Source: Craspedostauros australis
Lineage: Eukaryota > Bacillariophyta > Bacillariophyceae > Mastogloiales > Achnanthaceae
Reading direction: 5' to 3'
DNA: 64,000 nt
Assembly: GCA_026770025.1 (NCBI GenBank)
Contig: JAMXDE010000012.1
Coordinates: forward strand, 310,001-374,000
Below are positions 41,644-52,653 of this stretch, piece by piece. Under the pieces are notes generated by a model. It had not been told where the DNA came from, did not search any database, and saw only the letters and a list, made by a program, of their open reading frames with translations. Made by a program: the position numbers and the translations under genes. The number at the start of each line of letters is the position of its first letter. Position 1 is the first letter of the stretch.

Positions 41644-44205
41644 TCAGTATGCCGTGTTGGACGGCACGACGACTTTCTTGCCAGTACGATAGTAACCCAA
41701 TCCGCGCTCGCCCAGCTTGAATTCGAACCCAGCCCTCCTGCCGATCCATTTCTTGCTCGGTCGGAAGTCCTCATCGCCCTTGTCCACGACATGGCCGTAC
41801 TCGTCGAGCTGTACCATGTCAAAGTTCGATTTGAACTTGATCTTCAGCGCCTGCGGTGGTAGGTCCACGTCGCCCACGATGGGGCGGAACGGAGCTGGCA
41901 TGTTGCCGCCGATCACCTTCGTCTCCTCTTCGGCATCAGTCACGATGTGGAATCCAACCTCGCGCAGCGCGGCGATCTCCTTCTCCTGCATCTTCAGCGC
42001 CCGCGAATCGCGGAACTCCCGATCCACCCCAGCACCGCCCGTGGAGGATCGATTCAGCATCACGTTGCGTATCGCATCTCCGGTGTACCCCATGTCCTCC
42101 TCGTCGCTGGCCACGTAGTCTTCGGCATCATTCAGCATGGAGTCGCCCTGCAGCAGCTTCTGTCGGTCTGCCTCGGCTTCTTCACGTGTCTTCGTGGCAC
42201 CAGTGTCGTCCTGAATGTAATCCAACGCACTTTCCAGCTGGTTGGCCTCCTCTCCCTCCAGTGGAGTCTGACCATCACCATCACCGTCACCACCAGCATC
42301 GCCATTTTCGTTGTCACCTACTTGCTCTTCTGCCTCCTCCAACTTGATCCTCTTGGCAGCTTCGCCATCGGCATCTGCGTCTTCGTCGGCTCCTTCCTCG
42401 CCAGCCGCTTTGGCTGCTTCGCTTCCACCATCTCCTTCCTCCTCGCCTTCCTGGGATCGCTTCCGCTTCTTCTTACTCTCTTCCTTGCGCCGTTGGATTT
42501 CTGCCATCTTGGTCTTGAGCTCCTCCAGCTTCTTCAATCGCCTTCGCTCCTGCCGTCGAGGATCTGCGTTGCGCAGCGCTCGTCGTCGCTTCATGGCACC
42601 CTCCTTGCCACCATCGTACATTTCGAACACCATCTTGGGCAGGTGTTTGCACTTGAAGCTCTTGGCCAGCAGATCCATGCCGTTCATCAGCGGTTGGAAA
42701 CGCGACAGCTCCCACTCTCTGAATTTGTTCATCTGCACCTCCACATTGAGCTGATCACCTCTCATGCGCATCTTGTCGACCTTGAAACCGACAAAGTAGG
42801 TGATCGAGTTCATGCGTTGCGCCGTCGTGAGGAGAGCGGAACGATCGGCGATGCAGGCCTCCGTCTTCTTGGGCCACAGCTGGATCTTGGACAGCGGCAA
42901 GGAACGTCCCAGGAGATCGGACACCAGCTTTCGGAGCCTGGACTCCACGAAACCTGCCCAGGCCTGTGCATCGGCTTGGGTCGGTCCCACGATGCAGAGG
43001 CTGACGTAGTACGGATAGGCGATGAAGAAGTCGGACGGGCGGAACAGCTCGTTCCAGTCCAGCTCCTTGGAGGGATCCTGCTGATGCTCCTTCCACAGCT
43101 TGTCGATGATGATGTGCCCACGGCAGAACTCTTCGTGCAGGATCTGCAGCGTCTGCCGGCTCACGGCCAAGGTGGAGTTCATGGCCGGGTAGGCGGGCGT
43201 CACCATGGGCGCCACCTGCCGTGCTGTTTGCATCGAACCAGGCTGCCACACCGGCAATCCGTAGCCCGCATCGTGCGGCTTGGTCAGCAGGACGGGGTTC
43301 GGCCATCTCCACGTCTTGAAGACGAGGAAGAACTTGCGCAGCAACGCCGCCGGATTGGCGGTGGGATACAGTTGAACACAAAGGGCGACGCCGATGTTGA
43401 TGTTGACTCCACCCCAGTATCCCATCTTGTTGCTGTACAGGCCACGTGCCTTGGCCCACTTCCTCACGCACCGGACGACCGCGAGGAAGGTATCATACCG
43501 CTGCGGGTTTCCCCCGACGAGCGCGGCGATGAGGTTGGTGACACGCGGGCCGTTGAGGGATTTCTCCGTCGCGCTGTCGACGCCATCCAGCACCATGTCG
43601 TTGTCGATGTCAAAATCGGTCGGCACGGTGACTGTGTTGAGCCTCGCGAAGAGAAGGTCGATGTTGACGCCTTCCCAATCGAACGTGAGAATGGGAACCG
43701 CCGCACCTTCCACGGGGACGAAGTTGGTGACATCAGGATGCACGCGGATACGCTCCGCCAACGACTCCGGATCTCGCAGCGGCTGATCCGTCGAGTCCTC
43801 ATCCTGCGGGATGGTGCCGAAGAAGTCCTGCTTGGTGCAGACGTTGGGAGCCACGAGGATGCAGTCGATGTCGGCACCCGGTTCGTGGACGCCCAATCGG
43901 TAGGAACCCGACGTGAAGAGCTGGCCACCCGCGCTTGCCACCAGGTCCGCCTGCAGCTTGCGCTTGACGCAGACCGATCGGATCCAGCTGCGCACCAGCG
44001 CTCCCATCCGGTTCAGCACCCTCTCTCGCCTTTGGATTCCCTCCACGGGCTCCAGAGGCACGTTTTCATCCGTCCACGTCTTCAACGAGGCCTGGAAGGA
44101 TGCCTCCAGCGGCGTCGGCTGGTTCGAATCCACCACGGGGAATGCAGGCTGCACTATCCGCCCTCCGATCTTCGTGGACAGATCCACCAGATGCTTGGAA
44201 CTCAT
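41644..44205 (-). CDS. PAP: Nuclear poly(A) polymerase with extra C-terminal region
   Basis: Adds poly(A) tails to mRNA 3' ends in the nucleus. Single exon, 853 residues from MSSKHLVDLS at 44205; the frame extends further upstream but that part is low-complexity leader. The catalytic domain has GSYRLGVHEPGADIDCILVAP-like motif residues (Gly100-Ser101, Asp112 and Asp114) and the third acidic residue in NIDLLFARL (Asp183). The central domain follows (VTNLIAALVGG, WAKARGLYSNKMGYWGGVN) and the RNA-binding part (SITYFVGFKVD). After about residue 520 comes a Lys/Arg-rich coiled coil and an acidic stretch. The last 160 residues (EDYVASDEEDMGY to GFEFKLGERGLGYY) look ordered and are not part of the canonical enzyme. 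Confidence 0.95.
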   Translation of the reverse strand: MSSKHLVDLSTKIGGRIVQPAFPVVDSNQPTPLEASFQASLKTWTDENVPLEPVEGIQRRERVLNRMGALVRSWIRSVCVKRKLQADLVASAGGQLFTSGSYRLGVHEPGADIDCILVAPNVCTKQDFFGTIPQDEDSTDQPLRDPESLAERIRVHPDVTNFVPVEGAAVPILTFDWEGVNIDLLFARLNTVTVPTDFDIDNDMVLDGVDSATEKSLNGPRVTNLIAALVGGNPQRYDTFLAVVRCVRKWAKARGLYSNKMGYWGGVNINIGVALCVQLYPTANPAALLRKFFLVFKTWRWPNPVLLTKPHDAGYGLPVWQPGSMQTARQVAPMVTPAYPAMNSTLAVSRQTLQILHEEFCRGHIIIDKLWKEHQQDPSKELDWNELFRPSDFFIAYPYYVSLCIVGPTQADAQAWAGFVESRLRKLVSDLLGRSLPLSKIQLWPKKTEACIADRSALLTTAQRMNSITYFVGFKVDKMRMRGDQLNVEVQMNKFREWELSRFQPLMNGMDLLAKSFKCKHLPKMVFEMYDGGKEGAMKRRRALRNADPRRQERRRLKKLEELKTKMAEIQRRKEESKKKRKRSQEGEEEGDGGSEAAKAAGEEGADEDADADGEAAKRIKLEEAEEQVGDNENGDAGGDGDGDGQTPLEGEEANQLESALDYIQDDTGATKTREEAEADRQKLLQGDSMLNDAEDYVASDEEDMGYTGDAIRNVMLNRSSTGGAGVDREFRDSRALKMQEKEIAALREVGFHIVTDAEEETKVIGGNMPAPFRPIVGDVDLPPQALKIKFKSNFDMVQLDEYGHVVDKGDEDFRPSKKWIGRRAGFEFKLGERGLGYYRTGKKVVVPSNTAY

Positions 44206-45096
44206 GGTGCTAATAGTATGAGCACGAGTATTAGCACGAGTATTAGCACGTAGTGGTGTTGCGACGGAATGCGATTGTTGCACCGTCGATTCTTCTCTTC
44301 GCTGTTCGTTGCGTTGTTGCCTTCGATGTCTGTGCGCAATTCGTAGAAGCAGTGAAGTACGCGTACGACCTATTTTATGATGGCTCGTGGCTCGCAGATG
44401 CTGGGCCCACCAACGTTGCGAGAAGGAGGTTGCTGGTGTGGATGCGGATCGCGTTGTGGCTGTGGTTGTTCTCGTCGTTGCCTTCGCGATGGTTGTGTTT
44501 GGAGCCGCCTGTCGCGACTTTTCGGTCTTGTTTGGTTCGGTGTTCGTGAATCGAATACTGCGACTGAACCAAATGCAGGATGAATCAATTGAGTCGAATA
44601 TCCCATCATTTTGTGGGAGGAGCAGCGGTCGAACCAATCGTCTTCGCTATCGGCCGGCTCGGCTCTCGCCAACCATGTCGCAAGACTGGCTTGCCAACGG
44701 CTACAAATGTCTCATTGCGCTGCGCCATGTTGTGTGCTGTGTCGTGTTGCGTGGTGCTGTTTTGTCAATGCTTCGTGCTTCTCGTGTGTGCGTGTGTGTT
44801 TTTGTGCGTGTGAGTGGTGATGGAGATTTGCTGCAGTCCTTTCCGTTGCTTCTGTTGCTGTTGCGTTCTCCCCTTTTCTCTTCCCGACTTTGTGCCTCTC
44901 GACTTTGTTCCTTGCGATCGGACGGAGCAAAAGCGCAAGAAGAGCACCGCGGGCAACAAGGACGCCGACGGCAGCATCGAAAACAGCATCATCACCAACC
45001 GAACGGTTCCGCATCGCAACACCCATCGTCAACAGCGTTAATACTGCGAACGTCAACAACAACCGCTACACCACAGCGTAGGCAACAGAGACGACC
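44206..45096. promoter_or_regulatory. Divergent promoter region between PAP and V-ATPase C
   Basis: 891 bp between two head-to-head genes. A 12-bp tandem repeat (44221-44250) lies just upstream of the PAP start. Promoter role inferred from position. Confidence 0.5.
44221..44250. repeat. 12-bp tandem repeat, AGCACGAGTATT
   Basis: Two perfect copies and a partial third, 16-45 bases upstream of the PAP ATG. Each copy contains CGAGTA, the word recurrent in gaps across this window. Confidence 0.85.
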
Positions 45097-47290
45097 ATGA
45101 GCTACTTCATCGCTGCGATCTCCAATGGCGGGGGTGCCCCTGAGCAGGCCTACCGCAAGATGCAGGCTGCCGGCGCCTGTCCGGAGAAGCCATTCGCAGG
45201 TGCGTTTCCTTCGGTCGTTTTTATTCTCGTCGGCGTCACGTTGACGTTGCGTTGGCCTTGCATTGGGCTTGCGTAGGGCTTGCGTAGGGCTGGGCCGGTT
45301 GTTCATGATGTGCCGAAAAGGGCCATGCAAGGGGTTGAACAAATGAACAGATGAACGAAGGATGATGGAGTGGCTTGGTGGTTTGCGAACCGGATGATTG
45401 GTGCGTCGTCATTGGTCATTCCTCACATCATATCACATCACATGGTTGTTCTCTCTCTTTGCTCGCTTCCACCATTCCTTCCATCATTGCATGGCAATTG
45501 GGTATGTCGATCAATTGATGTTTGCGACGCTATCGTGATGTCATTGGCCGCATCACACCACGTCTATGATGTCAACACTAACATCGACAACGACAACAAC
45601 GTTTGGATTCGGTGATGAAACAAAACCACCCGTGGCATTGCGATACTCGGCTTCCAGAGATGTTCAAATTCGAGGTGCCATCGTTGACTGTTGGAACGCT
45701 TGATACTTTGATGGTAAGATGGCTGTGCGGTTGCAAATCGCGTTCGACGTGCAGCGTCTTGTTGACGGATTTCGTGAACAGAACTGAAGCATGTGAGAAA
45801 GACGCTGCGGTCGGGGTCATTCGTGTCGGCATGCACGTTACTCTGCACCCAACGCCACAGCTACGGCGTGCCATACTACGTACGGCATGGTGCCATGTGA
45901 TGTGATGTGAAGTGAAGTGGAACGAGCGAAGTAGCAAGAGGTGGAATGTGCACGCAAGAACACTCGATTCAACCCAATCCAATCTAATGAAGGGCATCCG
46001 ATGGAACCACATCGTATCGCGAATACAACTGAAACTAACCCAACATCCGTGCACGCATGACAACACACCTGAAATGAAATACCACGAAACAACTGCCACA
46101 CGCCTCAATGCAAATGCAATGACTTCCCATACGCACTCCATCTCACCCCTTCGCAACACCTGCCACCCACCTTGCACTCTTCATTCGAACAGAACCTTAG
46201 CGACGACCTCACAAAGACCGACACCATCGTGGAGGGAATTGTGCGCAAGATAGAGCGAACTGGACATGATCTGTTCCAGAAGCAGGCAGACCTTTCGGTC
46301 GGCGGTGTCCCAGCAGCACGATACATCCAGCAATTCGCGTGGGACAGTGCCAAATACCCAAACCGCAGACCATTGAAGGAGCTTGTGTCTCTGATCGCTG
46401 GTGGAGCCGCTGCCGTCGAGGAGGAGCTGAAGCAGCTGACTGCATCATTCGGTGAGAAGCAGACCGCCCTCGCCGACTCCAAGCGTCGTCAGGGTGGAAA
46501 CCTCATGGTTGCCGACCTCAACGATGCGTTGAATGCGGATCTCATGCGCGGTGTGGATGTCGTGGACTCGGAATACCTGAAAACGATGTTCATCGCCATC
46601 CCCAAGGGTATGAAGGATGAATTCGAGAAGAAGATCGAGAGCCTGGGAGGATCGATGGTCGGCTACGGCGGACCGGACTGGAGCCGCAACCCAGGCAAGC
46701 TTGGCAAGCCAACCCACTTCGGTGCCAACCTGGACAGACAGAAAAAGACCGGTTCACCAGTCGTCCCAGGATCCCTCCAGCAGATCCACAACGACAACGA
46801 CAGCATCCTGTACACCGTGACCATCCTGAAGGGCCAGTACGAGGCCGGATACTACGAAGGCGACACCTTCCAGGCCGGCAAGAAGACGGACTTCGAGGCC
46901 GACTTCGTGAAGCTGTGCAAGGAGAAGCGATACATCGTCCGCGACTTCAAGTGGGACGCCTCCCAGGCGTCCAAGTCCGCCATGGCCCGCGAGCAGCTCC
47001 AGGTGGAGGTGGACGGCATGAAGAGCGCGCTGATGCGATGGTGCAAGACCCACTACGGGGATGCCTTCGTCGCGTGGATGCACATCAAGGTGATCCGGGT
47101 GTTCGTGGAGAGCGTCCTCCGTTACGGCCTCCCAGTCGACTTCACCGCCGTGCTGTACAAGGTCCACAACGGCAAGGAGTCCGAGCTCACACGAACGCTG
47201 GACAAGGAGCTTGGCAACGAAACCGAAGACTTGGGCGATGAAGGCGAGGATGATTACCACGACTTCGTCCTTCTGAAGTTCGAACCATAA
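45097..47290 (+). CDS. ATP6V1C: V-type proton ATPase subunit C
   Basis: Subunit of the peripheral V1 stator that couples V1 to V0 in vacuolar and endosomal proton pumping. Exons are 45097..45199, 45658..45713 and 46193..47290; 418 residues. The 56-nt middle exon encodes EMFKFEVPSLTVGTLDTLM and joins MSYFIAAISNGG...KPFA to NLSDDLTKTDTIVEGIV, reproducing the family order. Later hallmarks are FAWDSAKYPNRRPLKEL, DSEYLKTMFIAIPK, ERY-type YIVRDFKWD and the most conserved HIKVIRVFVESVLRYGLPV. An insert of about 40 residues (YGGPDWSRNPGKLGKPTHFG) before the ILYTVTILKG strand is longer than in animals. Donors are GTGCGT and GTAAGA. Confidence 0.95.
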
Positions 47291-48338
47291 ACCTTGGCTG
47301 ATGCTTGACAGCCAGAGTCGTGTAGGCATAGTACTTGACGAGTCATGGAGCACAGTGCGAGCATGGTCTGCCCGCTTTGACCATTGGATCTGATCTGAAC
47401 CTATGCTCGACTGACTGTGGATGATTTCGGCAACACCAATACTAACGCAAGCAAGGAACCAATATGAAATGAAATGAGACATCAAACACAACCACAATCG
47501 CTTTGCCGGAGATGTTGTAAGGATTCGAGGAGCTGCTGTTTGTCTTGTTGGAATGGACGATCAATGCACTGTTTTGTGAGGTTTGCGAATGTCCATCTAC
47601 CTCCGTTGTGCGTGGCATGCTTCTGATCGAAGAAGTCAAGAAAGCAGTGACATCGCAGTTGTTTGTATTTCTCCGCAACCCCGAGATGACGGATTGCGTG
47701 ACACGACTTCAACAAAACCTTCTGCTGAATGGATTTTCCAGCACAGCGTCGTGGCCGTTTGCGTGGCGTATGTCATGTGTTCTCTTGTGACCGTTGTTGG
47801 CGTTGTCGTGAGTGTTGGTGTTGGTGTTGGTGTGGGCGAGGAGAGTGTTCTCGTGCGGCGGATCAGCCTGTCTTGCGTCGGCGTTTGGATTGATTCCGTT
47901 TCGCGTTGTGGGCGTTGTTGCCATGTCATCCATTGCATCGTCATCGTAGCTTCATAGCATCGTGGTTGCGACTTGCCAACGCAGATACAATCCGTGTGCT
48001 ATACCCGTACAACAGAGTGCTGCATACTATTCTATAATACTATATCACCATCGTCGTCAAAGCCTGCCACGACTTCCTCATCAACACGTGCGCCAATACA
48101 CGCACCAATCCAACCGCACCAACCAAGAGAACACGCGGAGACAAGATCCTTTGTTGAGCGAAGGCGCATCGGAAGCTCATTCTCTGCTTGAGATTCTCCA
48201 TTCTCTGCTGTTCCAACAGAATACGCTGTGCAGCACAGAGTGAGTACTCTACCATACGATACTTGCAATCAAGGAGAAGATCCCCTTATTCGTAGTCGTG
48301 CTCGTATTCGTGCTCGTCTCAAACCCAAACAAACCACC
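47291..48338. other. Intergenic: V-ATPase C 3' flank and PP2C promoter
   Basis: No supportable gene. It contains a GTTGGT run (about 47808-47840) and a GAGTACTC palindrome (48241-48248) about 95 bases upstream of the next ATG. Confidence 0.5.
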
Positions 48339-50321
48339 ATGGCGAGAACGATGCCAGCGACGCAGCGACTGTCCTCGTTGGCTGTGGTTGCCGCAATTCT
48401 GTCGGCAAGCTCCTGCCTGATCCCCACAACGCACGGCTTCGTGCCGATGCACCACACAGCGCGCAGACACGTCGTGCTGTTCGACACCCCGGAGCCGCTG
48501 GCCACGCAGGGCGACTGGCAGGCCTTCCTGGACGAGGAGACGACTGGCCTCATCTACTACTTTGACACCGTCACGGGAGAAAGCCGATGGGAGCCGCCCA
48601 CGGAGTCCTTTCCCGCCGTCAAGCTGCCGCGTCGCAAGCAGCGCGCTGCCGACAAGCTGCGCACGGCCTACTTGGAGCAGCGCAAGCTCGAAGAGGAGGG
48701 GCAGGCCAGCAGCGTGGAGGATGCCGTCCTGGTGGCGGACGACGAAGCGGAGAAGGGCGGCGGCGGCTGGATGGGAGGCTTCCGACCGGACGTGTTGGCG
48801 GGCAACTGGAACAAGAAGGATTCCACGCCAGCACAAGCGGAGCTTCCCGCGTCGGCCGACAAAGCAGCGGCGGAGCAATCGGCATCCACGCAGGACGCCA
48901 ACGGGTCGACGGGAGGTGGCTTCCTTGGTGGCGTGTTCGGAAGCGTGGTGGCTGGCGCCAAGCAAGCGCCGGAAGCGGAACAGGCTGCTTCGGCGGATGC
49001 AACCAAGAATGCACCTGTCAACGGAGCAAAAGCCACAGAGGTGGATGCCGACGAGGCCAAGGCCAACGGCGTTGGTGGCATCCTGGGAGGTACGGCCTCG
49101 GGTCTCGGAGACATGCTCAACTCCCTGCGGGGACAGAAGCCCGATGATGAGGCTGCGTCAAAGGCCGCGGATGCCGCAGCAACAACACCGGCTGCATCTG
49201 CATCTTCCAAATCGACCGCCTCCAAGAAGGCGAAGGATCAAGGCGCTGCAACCGCCGTTGTAGAAGACAAGGAAGATATCAAGCCCAAGCTCCCAGCCTT
49301 CATGGGAAACATCTTCTCATCGGATGCAACTGCTCAGACAACGTCGGATGACAAGGTGGAAGACAAGCAGGCCGAGAAGAAGAAGAAGCAGAAGCAGAAG
49401 CAACAACCGAAACAGCAGAAGCAAAAGCAGGAACCGAAGCAACAACAGCAACAGCAACAACAACAAGAGCAGCAGAAACAGCAGCAGCAGAAACAGGTGA
49501 AGCAGCAAAAACAGAAGCAAAAGCAGCAGCAGAAAGAAGAGGAGGAAGAGGATCTGTTTGACGTGGAGTTTGTTCCGCGACCGATCAAGACGGAAATCGC
49601 CGGCTTCGTTTCGCCGCATCCAGAGAAGGTAAGGTGGGGAGGAGAGGATGCGATCTTCATCAAGGGCAAGAGTTTCGGCGTCTTCGATGGCGTGTCCGGT
49701 GCCGAGAAGGAGAAGGGATACCCGCTGTACTCCAAGACCCTCGCCAACGAACTCAAAAAGACCGTCGGCTTCGACAGTCTCTCCATCCCCGAAATGCGCC
49801 TGCTGCTCACGGAGGCGGCCGAAGTGGCAGACAACACCTCCACGGGCGCATCCACCGCGATCATGGCATCCATCAACAGCGAGGGATTCCTCCAGGTGCT
49901 CAACGTCGGGGACTCCGCCTGCGTCGTGGTGCGCGGCGACCGCATCACCGCCAGATCACGCGAGGTCAACCACTTCTTCGACTGCCCCTACCAGCTGTCG
50001 GACTACTCCCAGGATCGTCCCAAGGACGGATCCACGCTCTACATCGAGCTCGTGGCAGGCGACCTCGTCCTCATGGGTTCCGACGGCATCTTCGACAACC
50101 TCACCGACGACCAGATCATCGAGCTCGTCACCACCAAGCAGCAGCAACGATCGGGAACGCTCGCGCGCAAGATCGTCGACCTGTCAAGGAAGATCTCGCT
50201 CGACGTCGATGCCAAGACGCCCTACGCCAAGCAGGCGAGGTTGCGCGGTGACAAGGAGTATTCCAACGGCCTCGGAGGCAAGGTGGACGACGCGAGCTGT
50301 ATAGTGGTGTCCTGCAAGTAG
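48339..50321 (+). CDS. Plastid-targeted WW-PP2C phosphatase
   Basis: Predicted Ser/Thr phosphatase of the PP2C superfamily, closest in style to PPTC7/Ptc7-type enzymes. Single exon, 660 residues. The start MARTMPATQRL sits in an ACCATGG context. A signal peptide ends at TTHG with Phe34 just after, the mark of import into complex plastids (FVPMHHTARRH). A WW domain follows at about 58-92 (WQAFLDEETTGLIYYFD, ending RWEPP). Next are a low-complexity Ala/Gly region and a Lys/Gln run (about 344-403). The phosphatase domain fills about 423-660: GVFDGVSG, STAIMASIN, LNVGDSACVVV, GSDGIFDNLTDDQI and DDASCIVV, so the metal-binding Asp residues are present. WW plus PP2C in one plastid preprotein is unusual. 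Confidence 0.9.
   Translation: MARTMPATQRLSSLAVVAAILSASSCLIPTTHGFVPMHHTARRHVVLFDTPEPLATQGDWQAFLDEETTGLIYYFDTVTGESRWEPPTESFPAVKLPRRKQRAADKLRTAYLEQRKLEEEGQASSVEDAVLVADDEAEKGGGGWMGGFRPDVLAGNWNKKDSTPAQAELPASADKAAAEQSASTQDANGSTGGGFLGGVFGSVVAGAKQAPEAEQAASADATKNAPVNGAKATEVDADEAKANGVGGILGGTASGLGDMLNSLRGQKPDDEAASKAADAAATTPAASASSKSTASKKAKDQGAATAVVEDKEDIKPKLPAFMGNIFSSDATAQTTSDDKVEDKQAEKKKKQKQKQQPKQQKQKQEPKQQQQQQQQQEQQKQQQQKQVKQQKQKQKQQQKEEEEEDLFDVEFVPRPIKTEIAGFVSPHPEKVRWGGEDAIFIKGKSFGVFDGVSGAEKEKGYPLYSKTLANELKKTVGFDSLSIPEMRLLLTEAAEVADNTSTGASTAIMASINSEGFLQVLNVGDSACVVVRGDRITARSREVNHFFDCPYQLSDYSQDRPKDGSTLYIELVAGDLVLMGSDGIFDNLTDDQIIELVTTKQQQRSGTLARKIVDLSRKISLDVDAKTPYAKQARLRGDKEYSNGLGGKVDDASCIVVSCK
49372..49548 (+). 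repeat. CAG/CAA/AAG run encoding a Lys/Gln tract
   Basis: Low-complexity coding repeat giving alternating Gln and Lys blocks between the WW half and the phosphatase half of the plastid PP2C protein. Confidence 0.9.
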
Positions 50322-50851
50322 AGTATGCAAGTAGTACAGCACTCTGCCACACTCGATTCTGGCAACAGGCGATGGCATGCGATGCCACCGAAGCACGGCA
50401 CCGCGTACCAGCAACGTGGGTTGCGCCGCACCGATCATTTGCAGGGCAGTGCAAGCAGAGTAGAGTACTCCAGAGTGGAGCGATGTGGAGTATTCTTATG
50501 AATTTGTAGGAACGTTCGTCCGCGCATGTACGATGGTAGCATGATTACGACCTATGGAATGAAATCAAAATAGCATGCAGTCCACTCGTATTACATAACA
50601 TTAGTCCACCAGCATCTTCTCCACTCCGGAAACGAACCAAGCCGATTGCGATGGCAGTTGCAAGAGCAACTGTGAAACGTAGATATACCTGTACGCAGGC
50701 AGATACTCTTCCAATCTATTATAATAGTATGCTAGTATCCTAGTCGTGTCTACCCTACTCGTGTTCCATCTCTGCCGATCGATCATTTCTGGAGCTCCAC
50801 TCCGCAATCCGCTTCAAGCAAACCCTCGGCGCCACAAGCCCGCAGACCCGC
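50322..50851. other. Intergenic: converging 3' ends of PP2C and SGT1
   Basis: No gene seen. AGAGTACTCC near 50463 and GGAGTATTC near 50488 are further examples of the recurrent palindrome. Confidence 0.5.
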
Positions 50852-52156
50852 TTAGTCATCGTCTTGCATCGGCAACTTCTTGCCCTCCCAGCTTTTCCAC
50901 TCCACACCTTTGGGCGCCGTGCGTTCCTTCTCGTAATCCTTCTTGGCGACCTCGTCCCAGTTTGTGGACAGGACCGTGCCGCCCGAGGTCTGGTAGGACT
51001 TGATCATGGCACGTTTGGTGTTTTCATCAGCATCCTTGTAGATGGTCTGGAAGAGCTTGTTCATGGCCTCGTCCCCGACAGGCTTTTCATCGCTCTCCTC
51101 CTTGTCGAGCGTCTTCTCGATGGCATCCCAGTCGCGGTGGCTCGCGTACGGCCGCGTCTTGGCGGATTCCTTGACGATAGGAATTTCGCCGTCCTTTGCA
51201 GCTGCCTTCGTGGTGTTGGCAGGCTTGACGGCATCCCGCTTGTCCTCCTTGCCCACCAGCTCGCGCCATTCGAACTTCTCGTCGACCTTGCGGAGCTTGA
51301 CGAGCACCTTCTCCGTCTTGATGACCGTCTTGCTCTTTTCCGGGTTGATCTCCGAGTACAGCGATCCCGCAATGACGGTGAAGTTGGCGTTGCCCTTCTG
51401 CAAGGTGATGACGAGGCGCTTCGGCTCAAAGGTGACGCCGATGTCGGCTGCGGATACGTTGGGTTCCAGGATCGAGATGGTGAGGAACTTGTCATTCTGC
51501 CACCACTGGTACTTGGGCATTTGTGGCTTCTTCGTCTCGGCCGCGCGTGGCTTGGCGGCAACTGGTTGCGCAGCGCTGGCTGCGGGAGTTGCAGCCGCAG
51601 GAGTAGATGAATCAGCCTGCGCCACCTTGTCAGTTGCTACTGCCTTGGTTGCTGCAGTTGTGGTCGTCGCGGGTTTGACAACGTGGATCTTGTCATCGCA
51701 TTTGCGGAGCCATTCGGTGAAGACATCGATGCTCCTGCCATTGAGCTTGGCCAGCTGCGATGCCTGCTGCATGGCCTCCTTGGCGTCTTCGTACCGCCCA
51801 AGATGGAACGCCGCCATGCCGCATCGCCTGTGGCACATCTCGCCTTCGCCAGGTCGCAATGTGGTCTGCGACGATGCCATGGTGGATATGAGCGACAGGG
51901 CCTCCTTCGCATCTGCCAGAGCCTCCGCGAAGCGTTGCAGCCGCAGGAACGTCGCCGAGCGATGCGACAGGGCGCGGATGCGGACAGCAACTTCACCTTC
52001 GCGCGACACGGAGATGGCCGCTGTGTACGCGTCCGCCGCTTCGCCGAGCTCGTCGTCCACGAAGAGAGAGTCCGCGAGGCTCAACGAAGCTGCTGCCGAC
52101 AGGTCTTCGCTCGCGGTTGTGCTTGCGCTTTCAGTGGGCATGGTTGTGCTCGTCAT
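50852..52156 (-). CDS. SGT1: SGT1 co-chaperone (TPR-CS-SGS)
   Basis: HSP90 co-chaperone that also works with SKP1-cullin ligases and, in plants, immune receptors. Single exon, 434 residues, the usual length. An N-terminal TPR region (about 20-155: ADSLFVDDELGEAADAYTAA and later GRYEDAKEAMQQASQLAK) is followed by an Ala/Thr linker. The CS domain lies at about 210-303 (KYQWWQNDKFLTISIL, LVITLQKGNANFTV, YSEINPEKSK and VLVKLRK) and the SGS domain at the C-terminus (KTRPYASHRDWDAIEK, MNKLFQTIYKDADENTKRAM, GGTVLSTNWDEV, KGVEWKSWEG). Start MTSTTMPTES is the first Met of the frame. A GA/CT-rich run (52218-52252) lies about 60 bases upstream. Confidence 0.95.
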   Translation of the reverse strand: MTSTTMPTESASTTASEDLSAAASLSLADSLFVDDELGEAADAYTAAISVSREGEVAVRIRALSHRSATFLRLQRFAEALADAKEALSLISTMASSQTTLRPGEGEMCHRRCGMAAFHLGRYEDAKEAMQQASQLAKLNGRSIDVFTEWLRKCDDKIHVVKPATTTTAATKAVATDKVAQADSSTPAAATPAASAAQPVAAKPRAAETKKPQMPKYQWWQNDKFLTISILEPNVSAADIGVTFEPKRLVITLQKGNANFTVIAGSLYSEINPEKSKTVIKTEKVLVKLRKVDEKFEWRELVGKEDKRDAVKPANTTKAAAKDGEIPIVKESAKTRPYASHRDWDAIEKTLDKEESDEKPVGDEAMNKLFQTIYKDADENTKRAMIKSYQTSGGTVLSTNWDEVAKKDYEKERTAPKGVEWKSWEGKKLPMQDDD

Positions 52157-52622
52157 TGTGCTTGGCTTTCGTTCGTTCTGTTGTCTTGTGTTCTTGTGTC
52201 CTGGAGCTGGTCACTGCAGACAGAGAGACAGAGACAGAGACAGAGAGAGGGAGTTATCTGTTGACGTTCAGAGATTATGATTGCGGCAACGAAGCCAAAT
52301 GATTCTGATTGCGCGCGGTGCATCGCGCGTTGTCCCAAACACTCCAGCGAATCCACGGTTCGCAACACGACACGCTTCGCCATCGAAATCTCTCTCTGGC
52401 TCTCGCCAAACGTGTCAACGCAGCGAAATTCACAAAGAGAGCTGATTGGTGGCAGTCGGAGATCAACTCATTCCAACCCAAGTCTGCGAAAGAGACAAAG
52501 GCTACAAGGTGCCAACCACGTTTTCAACAGCCTCAACAGCACGATGATGAATGCAATCTGTGTGTGTGAGAGAGAGGAGTATCCTCAAAGTATGCCCCAA
52601 GTACACTCGGAGACGTTATCAC

Positions 52623-52653
<31 letters not shown>

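Noticed and set aside
41947-44253. 768-codon open frame on the plus strand opposite poly(A) polymerase
   Set aside because: The minus-strand frame is an unmistakable poly(A) polymerase. The opposing frame has no domain and its composition mirrors the codon use of the real gene, so it is a shadow.
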